Origin: Limosilactobacillus reuteri
Lineage (GTDB): Bacteria; Bacillota; Bacilli; Lactobacillales; Lactobacillaceae
Direction of reading: 5' to 3'
Length of the DNA stretch: 64,000 nucleotides
Assembly: GCF_020784725.1 (NCBI RefSeq)
Contig: NZ_JAJGTZ010000039.1
Span: 1-64,000 of the forward strand
Shown here: positions 55,165 through 63,807 of the stretch, one piece after another
How the letters are laid out: each line of letters begins with the position of its first letter
How positions within the stretch are numbered: position 1 is the stretch's first letter
Made by a program: the position numbers and the translations under genes
The notes under the pieces: generated by a model
Database searches by the model: none
Told to the model about the DNA's origin: nothing
What the model saw: only the letters and a program-made list of their open reading frames with translations

Positions 55165-56016
55165 ATGAATAAACAAACTTTACGGCTAGTTGTTCCAGAT
55201 TGGCAAGCAGGTAACAATCCGATCTATGCTTTAGGCGCAAAAATATTAGCAGCGATCGCACCCGAAAAACCCCACCAAGAAACAATTACTATTGATGTTC
55301 CAAATGTTCCTAAAAAATTATCTCAAGAAAATAATGTTAATGGCCAGCCCCTCATTAAAAACACTTTATTAAAAACAAAAGATGCAATTAATTCTGCATC
55401 TCCCGCTAGAATTATTACCCTCGGTGGTAACTGTTTAGTTTCACAAGCCCCAATTGATTATCTAAACGGTAAATACGATGATTTAGGGGTAATTTGGGTT
55501 GACGCGCATCCCGATATTTCAACTCCCGAGATTTTTGAAAATGAGCATGCCATGGTTCTCGGAAATCTACTAAAAAAGGGTGACCCCGTCTTTAATAATC
55601 TCGTGGACCACCCACTTCACCCTAATCAAATTTTCTATGCTGGCCTCCAAGAACCAACTACGATAGAAAAACACCTTCTTCAAAACGATAATCTTGAGTA
55701 TCAACACCATGATAATCTTTCAATCGCTGAAGTGAAAGATTGGGTTGATCAAAATACTTTCACCCATCTTTATATTCATTTTGATATCGATGTTCTCAAT
55801 CCCCATAATTTTTATGCAACCTACTTTAATAATCCGCAATTAACTGCTATTCCGGAAAATGCGGCAATGGGACAAGCCAACGTACCAGAAACGTGGACCT
55901 TCTTAAAAGCACTTAACCAAGAATTTAATTTAGTTGGTCTCACTATTGCTGAATACATGCCCTGGAGCGCCCAACAGCTGGTTAGCTTAATGAATGGGTT
56001 AGAAATTTTTAAATAA
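55165..56016 (+). CDS. Arginase-superfamily protein with altered metal ligand
   Basis: 283 aa ureohydrolase fold. WVDAHPDIST and HFDIDVLNP supply five of the six usual Mn ligands. The first, His in GGDH of arginase, reads GGNC, so a Cys takes its place; such variants are known in uncharacterised members. Substrate unknown; arginine cannot be assumed. Divergent to the MerR gene and probably induced through it. Confidence 0.84.
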   Translation: MNKQTLRLVVPDWQAGNNPIYALGAKILAAIAPEKPHQETITIDVPNVPKKLSQENNVNGQPLIKNTLLKTKDAINSASPARIITLGGNCLVSQAPIDYLNGKYDDLGVIWVDAHPDISTPEIFENEHAMVLGNLLKKGDPVFNNLVDHPLHPNQIFYAGLQEPTTIEKHLLQNDNLEYQHHDNLSIAEVKDWVDQNTFTHLYIHFDIDVLNPHNFYATYFNNPQLTAIPENAAMGQANVPETWTFLKALNQEFNLVGLTIAEYMPWSAQQLVSLMNGLEIFK

Positions 56017-56020
56017 AGAT

Positions 56021-56065
56021 AAGAAATAAGACTAAGATTCGCTATCCTAGTCTTATTTCTTATTT
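56021..56065. terminator. Bidirectional terminator
   Basis: AAGAAATAAGACTA (56021-56034) / TAGTCTTATTTCTT (56048-56061), 14 perfect pairs between convergent genes. Confidence 0.82.
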
Positions 56066-57071
56066 ACTTTTTACTCATATCGATAATTATTTTACCTTTA
56101 TTATGTCCTTGCTGAACTTTTTCCATCGCTTGGGAAACTTCATTCAATGAGAATATTTTTCCAACTGCGGGGTGAATTTGATTTTTAACCAAGACCTGGC
56201 TTGCATCTGCTAATTGTTGACCATTGGCTGTAACAAATAAAAATTGATAGTCTATTTTCTTTTTGGCTGCTTCTTTTTCAATACTACGGGATGCAAGACT
56301 AAAAAGTCCTTGTTTGAATTTACCCATTTTCATTCGTTTAGCAAATTCCTTATTAGGCATTCCACGTAAAGATACGAGCTTCCCATGAGGACGTAAAATT
56401 GCCATCTGCTTAATTGTTTCTTTTCCACCTAATGTATCTATTACTAAATCAATTCCTGAAAGAACCTTTGTGTAATCTTCTTTGGTGTAATCAATAAATT
56501 TACTTACTCCAAGTTGTTCAACATATTGCTGCTTTTGTGGACTACCGCTAGTAATTACTTTAAGTCCTTTTGCCACTGCAATTGGAATCGCCATGGCACC
56601 GAAACTCCCTGTCCCACCAGAAATAAATAATGTCTGTCCTGGCTGTGCTTGTAACAATTCAAGAGCCTGGATTGCTGTTAAAGCAGTCAAAGGAACACTA
56701 GCCGCTTCTTGATCGGTAAGGTATTCTGGTACATGGGCAACTGCAGATTGATTAACTACTAATTCTTCAGCAAACGCACCAATATTATTTACTGGATTGC
56801 GCCCATATACGCGGTCACCTACCTTAAATTTAGTAACATTTTTACCAGCTTGTTGAACAAGTCCTACGAATTCATTTCCCAGTATTTGTGGCAATTTATA
56901 TGGGGTAACTAATTTCAAATCACCATGCGCTATTAAATTGTCCAATGGATTCACGCCGGCCGCTTTAACTTCAATTAGTAGGTCATCAGGTCCGAACGGC
57001 GGCAAAGAAGCATTGCTAATTAGTATTTGTGGAGTCTTTTTATTGTATTTAGTAAGTTGCGCTGCTTTCAT
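56064..57071 (-). CDS. Zinc-less MDR quinone oxidoreductase
   Basis: 335 aa. AAGVNPLDNLIAHGDL, GNEFVGLV, GDRVYGRNP, then ISGGTGSFGAMAIPIA for NADPH. No structural zinc loop, as in QOR/ADH-like enzymes. Substrate a quinone or enone. ATG 57071 follows GTGAGGAT. Confidence 0.87.
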   Translation of the reverse strand: MKAAQLTKYNKKTPQILISNASLPPFGPDDLLIEVKAAGVNPLDNLIAHGDLKLVTPYKLPQILGNEFVGLVQQAGKNVTKFKVGDRVYGRNPVNNIGAFAEELVVNQSAVAHVPEYLTDQEAASVPLTALTAIQALELLQAQPGQTLFISGGTGSFGAMAIPIAVAKGLKVITSGSPQKQQYVEQLGVSKFIDYTKEDYTKVLSGIDLVIDTLGGKETIKQMAILRPHGKLVSLRGMPNKEFAKRMKMGKFKQGLFSLASRSIEKEAAKKKIDYQFLFVTANGQQLADASQVLVKNQIHPAVGKIFSLNEVSQAMEKVQQGHNKGKIIIDMSKK

Positions 57072-57399
57072 AATAATCCTCACTTTTTCTTATCTTTATC
57101 AACCATAGCGAATTAAGAAAATAGCGTCAATAAAGTAGCTCTAACATGTGTTTCATGTTTTAATTTTTATTTTTACTTCCTAGTATTATATCTTTTAATG
57201 TCTTACTAAAAATGCATTAATTGCACTATTATTATTCAATAAGTTTTTGTCTTGCCTTATTTTATTAGTCAAAAATAAAAACTGCTAACTATTCATTTTT
57301 TGCATTATTACCTACTTAATATTGGTATTTTCAATTTCTTCTTTCTAGGCTTATAGTAAAAGTAATCAAAAATAACAGTGTTGAGAAAGGAAGATTTTC
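57072..57399. other. AT-rich divergent intergenic region
   Basis: Between the MDR and carboxymuconolactone-decarboxylase-like genes. Contains only A/T runs; I see no clear operator or hairpin, though it must hold two promoters. Confidence 0.4.
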
Positions 57400-57720
57400 A
57401 TGGCTAAGAAACAAACAGCTGGTCGCGACCAACTTGGTGATTTCGCCCCTAAGTTTGCAGAATTAAATGATGATGTATTATTCGGACAGGTTTGGTCACG
57501 GGAAAACGAACTAAGCCTTCGTGACCGGAGTCTTCTAACCATTACCGCTTTAATTACAAAGGGTGCCTTTGAACAACTCCCTTACCACATGCAAACTGCT
57601 AAGAACAACGGCATTACAAAAGATGAAATTGCGGAAATTATTACTCAATTGGCCTTTTATGTTGGATGGCCGAATGCCTGGTCTGCATTCAACGTTGCTA
57701 AAAAAGTATGGGACGATTAA
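57400..57720 (+). CDS. Carboxymuconolactone decarboxylase-family protein
   Basis: 106 aa AhpD/CMD fold. LSLRDRSLLTITALITKGAFEQLPYHM has the conserved Glu/His region but no CxxC, so it is not a peroxidase-type AhpD. YVGWPNAWSAFNVAK is typical of the group. Role unknown. Start follows GAAAGGAAG. Confidence 0.87.
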   Translation: MAKKQTAGRDQLGDFAPKFAELNDDVLFGQVWSRENELSLRDRSLLTITALITKGAFEQLPYHMQTAKNNGITKDEIAEIITQLAFYVGWPNAWSAFNVAKKVWDD

Positions 57721-57986
57721 AAGATTAATTTAAAACGTATCTTTAATGGTGCATTTTTTTATTTTCGGCCTATTGTGATTTGATCTTGTAAAAAGAGCCT
57801 TCCTTTTATTGGCTGCACGATCCCAGCTCAACCGCTAACAATAAAGTAGGGGCCCTCGCCGTTAAATTACGTACTAATTATTGATACAAATTAGCCACTG
57901 GCATCATATGATATTACTTCTCCTTTTCTTCAACCTATAATGTAATCAACATCAAATGAAGGATAAGATTTTGAGGAGGAATTATT
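57721..57986. other. Intergenic region, possible gene debris
   Basis: No intact gene. On the minus strand GEGPYFIVSG-stop-AGIVQP followed by IKGRLFLQDQITIGRK looks like coding remains, but I cannot name a family. Confidence 0.2.
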
Positions 57987-58187
57987 ATGTCAAAAGAAAC
58001 TGCTTTAATTACTGATACCACCGGTGGTCTGGGAATGGAATTTGTTAAGATCCATGCACAAAAAGGTGGTAACCTGGTTTTAGTCGGACGAAATCCGCAA
58101 AAACTTGCCCAGCTCAAGTATGATATTACTAACAAATACCACATTAAAGTAATGGCGATTGCCGTGGACTTTACACAATTCTGGTAG
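57987..58187 (+). pseudogene. N-terminal fragment of a short-chain dehydrogenase
   Basis: 66 aa. ETALITDTTGGLGMEFVK is the SDR nucleotide loop (TGxxxGxG) with the first Gly changed to Asp; VLVGRNPQKLAQLK follows. The chain ends at residue 66 where the family has about 250, with no catalytic YxxxK. The ribosome site GAGGAGG is intact. The lost part ends next to the hairpin element at 58200. Confidence 0.8.
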
Positions 58188-58199
58188 GCTCCCTTCTAG

Positions 58200-58324
58200 G
58201 TGAACATGGAAATATATGGATATCTGTCAACCATACCAGTTGACAGATATCCAATTAAACAGCTTAATCCCAGTAGAATACCAGAATCAAGCTGCTTAAC
58301 AACTTTATATATTTACATGTTCAC
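58200..58324. repeat. 125-nt three-branched inverted-repeat element
   Basis: Outer arms GTGAACATGGAAATATAT (58200-58217) and ATATATTTACATGTTCAC (58307-58324), 17 of 18 pairs. Inside: perfect 14-bp hairpin GGATATCTGTCAAC (58218-58231) / GTTGACAGATATCC (58239-58252), and 11-nt arms TTAAACAGCTT (58255-58265) / AAGCTGCTTAA (58289-58299), 10 of 11 pairs. No poly-T follows. It folds as a three-way junction, like a mobile mini-element or a structured RNA. Confidence 0.7.
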
Positions 58325-58325
58325 T

Positions 58326-58460
58326 TGACAGGATGCGATTCATTTTCTCCCGGCCTCAACTGTTTTCCCGAACGATATCAGCCCGTGCTTCAATTCCTTG
58401 ATTGAGAATCCTTAACTTGAGATTGACTCCGTACCCCCGCGATTGGTTGCATATTATCAT
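58326..58460 (-). mobile_element. Right-end remnant of an IS200/IS605-type element (tnpB tail)
   Basis: Minus frame 58457-58356 reads NQSRGYGVNLKLRILNQG then IEARADIVRENS-stop, which I recognise as a TnpB C-terminal tail; the following ATGAATCGC (about 58335-58343) recurs at the hairpin of 59826. The overlapping DNA is where the omega (guide) RNA scaffold of such elements is encoded. The body of tnpB is absent. Confidence 0.55.
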
Positions 58461-58462
58461 TA

Positions 58463-59755
58463 TTACATTGTTAATCTTTCATCAATTATGTGTGGTGACT
58501 TAACATTAAGTTTCCGAAGCATCTTTTCGACATTTAAGATGACATGAGCTGGTCCCACGATAAAGTAGAGCCCTTGATCAATTTCTTTAGGTGACAATTC
58601 TTTTTTTATTGATTCTTCCGTAAAACGACCTTCTTTTGCAATAACCGTAATATTAGGATTTTTCTTTAATTTTTCCAGGGCTTTTTCAAAATATAGGCCG
58701 TTCTTTTTTGATGAAGACCATAATATTTTTATTTGTCGTTGATTTCCATATTGTTCTGCCAAGCTAAGAAGGGGTGCTAACCCTGATCCTAACCCGTAAA
58801 ACACTAATGGTTGATCCTTAGGTAATTTACGAATAATGCGATCAAATTGTCCGTATGGCCCTTCTAAATATACTCTTGTTCCAATTTGTACTGATGGGAT
58901 CTTTTTTGTAAAATCCCCAAGTTTTTGGATCGTAAAGGCAATTTCATGAGGGTTATTTTTAGGGGCGGACGTAACGGAAAAAGGATGCTTTTCCCTCCCA
59001 ATTGATTTACTGCCCCTAAAAGATACAAAGTAAAAGTCACCGGCTTGATAAGCTGGATCGGTTTTATCTAACTTAATTACTAACTGTTGAGTATTCGGTG
59101 CAAGCTGTTTATTCGCTATCACTGTTCCATTTGTTTTAAACAGCGTGATAAATTTTGCTAACAAGTAATAACCAATAATGATATAAGTATACGCATCAAA
59201 TATTGTTATAAAACTTGTCATCTCGCTAAAATTATCTATTAAGTGAACATGCAACCAGATCAGTAGGATTAATAGTAAGTTTAAGCGGTGGATCCAGACA
59301 GAAACTTGATGGGAGCAAATTATGCTTAACTTTAGTTTAATTTGACGAAGCAGCTTAAAGCGGTCAACTAACCATCCCGACATAAAGACAATCGCGTAAA
59401 TTATACCGACAATTGCCAAGTACCAAGCAATATCTCCCGTCATTTCAACAAGGTGATCAGCGCCGGGACTTAAAAATTTGTGAGCAGTCGCAGCAATCAG
59501 CGCTGCAACGCCTAACGAAGCATGCAAAAAATACATTGAAGGGATTCCAATATACTTTTCAAGCCATCTTGGACGAGTTGAGAGGAAAATGATAACCAAC
59601 CACCAAACATAGGCCAATATCCCCACATCATAAGCAAAAAGATCTTCATAATCAGCCGTTAATTGACTATTTGTCAAGATAATTAACGGTAATGGAATAA
59701 CTGCTAAAGCAACTATCCACGTAATATATAAGGCTAAAGGGTGTTTCTTTAACAT
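58463..59755 (-). CDS. Ferric-reductase-like membrane flavoprotein
   Basis: 430 aa. Six helices (about 10-195) with two His pairs suited to two hemes: FLHASLGVAALIAATAHKF and WIHRLNLLLILLIWLHVHL. Then a FAD domain (EKHPFSVTSAP) and NAD(P) domain (YGLGSGLAPLLSLAE, IVGPAHVI). It moves electrons from NAD(P)H across the membrane. ATG 59755 follows GAGGAGG. It sits between two IS200/IS605-like ends, with PepSY and two-component genes upstream. Confidence 0.86.
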   Translation of the reverse strand: MLKKHPLALYITWIVALAVIPLPLIILTNSQLTADYEDLFAYDVGILAYVWWLVIIFLSTRPRWLEKYIGIPSMYFLHASLGVAALIAATAHKFLSPGADHLVEMTGDIAWYLAIVGIIYAIVFMSGWLVDRFKLLRQIKLKLSIICSHQVSVWIHRLNLLLILLIWLHVHLIDNFSEMTSFITIFDAYTYIIIGYYLLAKFITLFKTNGTVIANKQLAPNTQQLVIKLDKTDPAYQAGDFYFVSFRGSKSIGREKHPFSVTSAPKNNPHEIAFTIQKLGDFTKKIPSVQIGTRVYLEGPYGQFDRIIRKLPKDQPLVFYGLGSGLAPLLSLAEQYGNQRQIKILWSSSKKNGLYFEKALEKLKKNPNITVIAKEGRFTEESIKKELSPKEIDQGLYFIVGPAHVILNVEKMLRKLNVKSPHIIDERLTM

Positions 59756-59822
59756 TTTTGTCCTCCTCGTATTTATTACATGACCAGCAACTGAAGAAAA
59801 AGCACTCGTTGCTTTAAGAAGG

Positions 59823-59865
59823 CGATTCATCCCCCACTTATAGAAGTGGGGGATGAAGGCGCAAA
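59823..59865. mobile_element. IS200/IS605-type end hairpin
   Basis: TTCATCCCCCACTT (59826-59839) / AAGTGGGGGATGAA (59844-59857), 14 perfect pairs, loop ATAG, no poly-T. This is the subterminal hairpin style of IS200/IS605 ends. It lies between the PepSY gene and the reductase gene. Confidence 0.6.
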
Positions 59866-59876
59866 TTATGGATAAA

Positions 59877-60527
59877 TTAATGGTCGTTTTCCACGGCTAA
59901 TACTTTTTTCGAACCGGCATCAATCTTAACTTCTTTAACTGTTCGGCCATCTTTTACTTTAACTTCCCAAACAGCTTGATTTTCCTTTTCTTGTTCTAAT
60001 TTCCATTCGATCGCACTACCCTTTTTAGCGGCTTCTTCGGCAATTTGGCTCGCTTCATCACGGCTAATTGCCTTACCTGGATCTAATGTGTATTCCTTCT
60101 CATTTTGGTCAAGCTTTTCAGACTTGTTAGAGATTAGTTTGCCATCCTTGGCATTGACTTTAACCTTGTATTCGTTGGTATTGTCAAAGCCTTTTACCTT
60201 GTACACATATTTTCCCTTGTCACTTTCCAGCTCTACTTCATTGAGGTGTTTATCTGGGTACTTCTTGTTAAACTGATCAATTGCAGCCTGTTGGTCAATC
60301 TTGATGTCGCTCTTATTAGCTAACTTTTCATGTTTCACCGCGGCTTCGATTTGAGCATGATAACCATCCATTGCGGCGACACCAGCAATGCCTCCAGCTC
60401 CTAACACAAGTCCTCCACAAACACAGGCGGTAATCAGAACCTTTTTAGTCATCTTTGGGAACTTCCTTGCTTTCTTCTTGTCTGGCTTTGGTTGTTGGTC
60501 TTGTCTTTTTTCAATTTTTTCAGTCAT
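59877..60527 (-). CDS. Membrane-anchored PepSY-domain protein
   Basis: 216 aa. Basic cytoplasmic start, one helix (about 28-50), then two PepSY repeats (about 65-140 and 145-215: AAIDQFNKKYPDKHLNEVEL, ISRDEASQIAEEAAKKGSA). Acidic and lysine-rich outside. PepSY proteins often accompany histidine kinases or membrane reductases, as here. Start at 60527 follows AAGGGAAG. Confidence 0.83.
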   Translation of the reverse strand: MTEKIEKRQDQQPKPDKKKARKFPKMTKKVLITACVCGGLVLGAGGIAGVAAMDGYHAQIEAAVKHEKLANKSDIKIDQQAAIDQFNKKYPDKHLNEVELESDKGKYVYKVKGFDNTNEYKVKVNAKDGKLISNKSEKLDQNEKEYTLDPGKAISRDEASQIAEEAAKKGSAIEWKLEQEKENQAVWEVKVKDGRTVKEVKIDAGSKKVLAVENDH

Positions 60528-60631
60528 TTTTATTCTTCCCTTCTTAACTTTAATTGGTAATTTTATTTTACGAAATAATCTCTCAACTAAAACCAAGAAC
60601 AGGTGAAAGTATGATGAAGAAATCTTCATTT

Positions 60632-61963
60632 TTATTTTGGAAGGTAAACCGTAAAAATGGTCCCACTTGGTTCATTACCGCGTATCGTGATTTTTCCGTG
60701 GTATTTTTCGATAATCATTTTGACAATCGCCAGGCCAATCCCTGAACCAGCAACCTTATTAGAGTGTGATTCATCTTCACGGTAAAATCTTTCGAAAACT
60801 TTTTCCCGATTTTCCCTAGCAATTCCCTGCCCTTGATCGGCGACGCTTAATATTATTTGGTGATCATCTGCCGTTAATTGGACATTAATCGTTGAATCAG
60901 GAGGTGAATATTTGGCCGCGTTTTCTAAGAGATTATGAACAAGACTTTGAAAATCTCCGGTAATTATCCGATAAGATAGCTCTGGGTCTAAATCGGTAAT
61001 AATCTTTTGGTGATATGCCCCTTGAAGGGATTTAACTTCTGCGAGAACAACTTGTGATAAGTTGATTTCGGTTAACTTTTTCGTTTGATGTCCTTCTAAG
61101 ATCAACAGCTCATTTATTAATTGACTCATTCGTTGCGCTTCTTGGTCAATATACTTTAATGACTTAGCAATTAATTCTGGATGTTTATCCCCGTGCCTTC
61201 TGATTAAATTTACATGTCCCAGAATTCCGGCAAGGGGGGTCTTTAACTCATGAGAGGCATTCGCAATAAATTCTTTTTCTCGTTGCATTACCTGATACTG
61301 CCGGCCTAATAATTGATTAAAGGACTGCGCAACTTTGTGTACCTCTAACGGCTGTTTAGGGACCGTCAAAGTCTGCAATCGATCACTTTGGGGCGTGATT
61401 GCATCGATCTCAGCGCTCAAATTTGTCAGGGGCTGGGTCCACCGGTGTGCCAAGCGACGAATGATGGGGAGAGCCACGATGCTTATTACCAGGTTGATTA
61501 ACAAGGTCACTATCAGCAACCAACCCGTTAATTTGATTAAATCATCAACATTAATTGCTACTTTCACGGTGCGATGATGATGGACCTTTTCCTGCCGTAG
61601 ATAATAGACCCCATGACGGGTTAACTGTAGATTTTTAAGGGCTAACTTGCGGTGGTCAATGCGCTTAAAAATTTTACGCGCTTTGGGCGAGGTATATCTC
61701 CGTTCTCCATCAGTAATCTCGATTGCATCATCATCTTGCCGCGCAACATACGCATTCAAAAAAGTTTCCCGATTTTGATTTTCGGGCCAGTCTTTTTCAA
61801 TGGTCTCAATTACTTCTTCGGCCTGATCATCAGCATAACGATAGATTAAGTTAGTAGCTGTAACCACAAAGAGCAGATTAATAACTACCAAAATAATTGC
61901 AAATAGCATTAGAAAAAGGCGGGTTAATTGTCGAGATGCAGTTACTGCTCGTGTGGTTTTCAT
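60632..61963 (-). CDS. Sensor histidine kinase
   Basis: 443 aa. Two helices (about 14-37, 161-183) around an outside sensor domain, HAMP, phospho-acceptor FIANASHELKTPLAGIL, N box LLENAAKYSP, and G boxes DQGQGIAREN and GSGIGLAIVK. Overlaps the regulator gene by 4 nt (ATGA). Signal unknown. Confidence 0.92.
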   Translation of the reverse strand: MKTTRAVTASRQLTRLFLMLFAIILVVINLLFVVTATNLIYRYADDQAEEVIETIEKDWPENQNRETFLNAYVARQDDDAIEITDGERRYTSPKARKIFKRIDHRKLALKNLQLTRHGVYYLRQEKVHHHRTVKVAINVDDLIKLTGWLLIVTLLINLVISIVALPIIRRLAHRWTQPLTNLSAEIDAITPQSDRLQTLTVPKQPLEVHKVAQSFNQLLGRQYQVMQREKEFIANASHELKTPLAGILGHVNLIRRHGDKHPELIAKSLKYIDQEAQRMSQLINELLILEGHQTKKLTEINLSQVVLAEVKSLQGAYHQKIITDLDPELSYRIITGDFQSLVHNLLENAAKYSPPDSTINVQLTADDHQIILSVADQGQGIARENREKVFERFYREDESHSNKVAGSGIGLAIVKMIIEKYHGKITIRGNEPSGTIFTVYLPK

Positions 61964-62640
61964 TGTTCATCACCTAATACATACCCAATCCCCCGCACAG
62001 TTCTAATTGAGTCACGATATTTCCCTAACTTATTGCGTAAAGCCCGGATATAGACATCGACCGTATTGGTCTGGCCGTCAAAATCATAACCCCATATTTC
62101 GTTAAGAAGGTCATCACGGGTTTGGACTACTCCGGGTTCTTTAATGAGGGTCGCCATGAGGGAAAATTCTTTCGGGGTTAAATGCACCTGTTTCCCATCC
62201 ACCATAAATTGATGTTTCAGTAAGTTTATTTCAAATGGTCCAAAATGGTAGTCAAGCTTGTCTACTTTTTCTTGACCTAGCCGTCGTAAAGCAACCCTAA
62301 TTCGAGCTAAGAGTTCCTCTATTTCAAATGGTTTAGTAATATAATCATCTAATCCTTGGTCAAGTGCCATGCTAATATCAGAAGTTTGGCTACGGGCGGT
62401 AATCATAATAATCGGCACATTGCTTGATTGACGAATTCGTCGGAGAACAGTTAGCCCATCGTAAACGGGGAGCATCCAATCTAATAAAATCAAGGTTATT
62501 TCTTTTTCTTTGAATATTGCTAGGGCCTCGCGCCCATCTTTTGCCCAGATAACTTCATAGCCTTCGAGTTCTAATTCGGTTATCAAGAAACTAGCAAGGC
62601 TCTCTTCATCTTCAACTAACATAATTACAGCCTTATTCAT
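61960..62640 (-). CDS. OmpR-family response regulator
   Basis: 226 aa. Receiver with VEDEES, phosphorylated Asp in LILLDWMLP, MITARS and ITKPFE; winged-helix DNA-binding domain from about 130 (LTPKEFSLMATLI, YDFDGQTNTVDVYIRALR). Start at 62640 follows TTGGAGGA. First gene of the unit with the kinase, PepSY protein and possibly the reductase. Confidence 0.93.
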   Translation of the reverse strand: MNKAVIMLVEDEESLASFLITELELEGYEVIWAKDGREALAIFKEKEITLILLDWMLPVYDGLTVLRRIRQSSNVPIIMITARSQTSDISMALDQGLDDYITKPFEIEELLARIRVALRRLGQEKVDKLDYHFGPFEINLLKHQFMVDGKQVHLTPKEFSLMATLIKEPGVVQTRDDLLNEIWGYDFDGQTNTVDVYIRALRNKLGKYRDSIRTVRGIGYVLGDEQ

Positions 62641-62705
62641 TTTTTGATCCTCCAATTGCTTGTCTTGTATTCTATTTTAGCTGTTTTATGGTAATTGAAG
62701 GTAAA

Positions 62706-62727
62706 AAAAGTTTCATATGAAACTTTT
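62706..62727. terminator. Palindromic terminator before the response regulator
   Basis: AAAAGTTTCATATGAAACTTTT is a perfect 22-bp palindrome followed on the minus strand by further T. It would end the degenerate gene upstream and insulate the two-component operon. Confidence 0.6.
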
Positions 62728-62954
62728 AAAATTCTTGTTCAAGTTGATATAAATCATTAAGGAAATGAGCAACAACCGTTAATTCATCTATTAACGGAAA
62801 CACCCTCCTTTACATAAAAGTCATGAATACTAACCTTGTCATTAGGATGTATTTCCCTATAGATATCAACGAAAAAGATAAAATTGCAATTATAGTTTCT
62901 AGCTACCTCATTATTACCCTTAATCAGTTACTCATTTTTTACATAGTATTTCAA
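62726..62954 (-). pseudogene. Small degenerate gene
   Basis: AAGGAGG and a TTG start give MKYYVKNE-stop; the frame goes on LIKGNNEVARNYN to IHDFYVKEGVSVNR-stop, and another frame ends PLIDELTVVAHFLND then LYQLEQEF-stop. It reads as a gene of about 75 codons with stops and a frameshift. Family unknown. Confidence 0.45.
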
Positions 62955-63006
62955 ATAACAACCTCCTTAACCTATGATGGAATTAGATATTAGAGAGGCT
63001 TTATAA

Positions 63007-63684
63007 ATGAACAAACCATATATTATCGTTCATATGATGACATCAGTTAATGGACGAATTGACTGTGGAATGACGACCCAATTAGCTGGCGAACCCGAAT
63101 ACTATTCTACATTGGACAGTTTAAATGTTCCTACAAGTATTAGTGGACGTGTTACTGCAGAAACTGAATTGACCCGTGGTGGAAAATTTAATCCACAAAA
63201 CAAAGAAATTCTTGGTAAAACTGACTTTGCTAAAAATGCGACAGCTAATAGTTATAATATCGTTGTCGATACTAAGGGAACTTTACAATGGGGCAAGGAA
63301 AATGGCAATAACTTCCCTCAGCTCATTATTACGAGTGAACAAGTTACGAAAGTTTACCTTGATTACCTCAACGGCCAAAACATTTCATGGATCGCAGCTG
63401 GGAAAGATCAAATTGACTTGGCTAAAGCAATGGAAATTCTTGCTGATGAATTCAATATTGACCGTTTAGCAATTGTGGGCGGCGGAAAAATCAATGGTGG
63501 TTTTCTAGAAGCGGGATTAGTTGATGAAATCAGTATTTTAATTGGGGCTGGTGCCGATGGGCGAACCGGTCAACCAAGCCTTTTTGATGGTCGTCCAGAA
63601 AGCAGTAATCCAATCGCTTTGCAATTAAAAGATGTTGCAAGTTTTGATGATGGAGCGGTCTGGTTACGGTATTCGGTTAAGTAA
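63007..63684 (+). CDS. RibD/dihydrofolate-reductase-family oxidoreductase
   Basis: 225 aa. IVHMMTSVNGRIDCGM near the start and LAIVGGGKINGGFLEAGLVDEISILIGAGADGR bind NADPH in RibD-like reductases. Substrate unknown; no deaminase domain. It is an intact distant relative of the broken gene at 44675. Start follows GAGAGG. Confidence 0.86.
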   Translation: MNKPYIIVHMMTSVNGRIDCGMTTQLAGEPEYYSTLDSLNVPTSISGRVTAETELTRGGKFNPQNKEILGKTDFAKNATANSYNIVVDTKGTLQWGKENGNNFPQLIITSEQVTKVYLDYLNGQNISWIAAGKDQIDLAKAMEILADEFNIDRLAIVGGGKINGGFLEAGLVDEISILIGAGADGRTGQPSLFDGRPESSNPIALQLKDVASFDDGAVWLRYSVK

Positions 63685-63694
63685 CTGAAATTTG

Positions 63695-63735
63695 AACGCA
63701 TAGGATCGTAGTAAATCACCAGGATTCTATGCGTT
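63695..63735 (+). terminator. Terminator of the RibD-like gene
   Basis: AACGCATAG / CTATGCGTT, with T after it. Confidence 0.65.
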
Positions 63736-63757
63736 TATACTTTAAAAACAAGAAAAC

Positions 63758-63797
63758 AAAGGTATGGTCCCAATATTCAACCGGGATCATACCTTTT
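63758..63797. terminator. Bidirectional terminator near the window end
   Basis: AAAGGTATGGTCCC / GGGATCATACCTTTT with one mismatch; serves the partial minus-strand gene as well. Confidence 0.7.
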
Positions 63798-63807
63798 ATT
63801 CTCTAGA

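Noticed and set aside
57721-57986. Further gene remnant upstream of the truncated dehydrogenase
   Set aside because: Fragments of plausible protein sequence occur, but with several stops and no family I can name.
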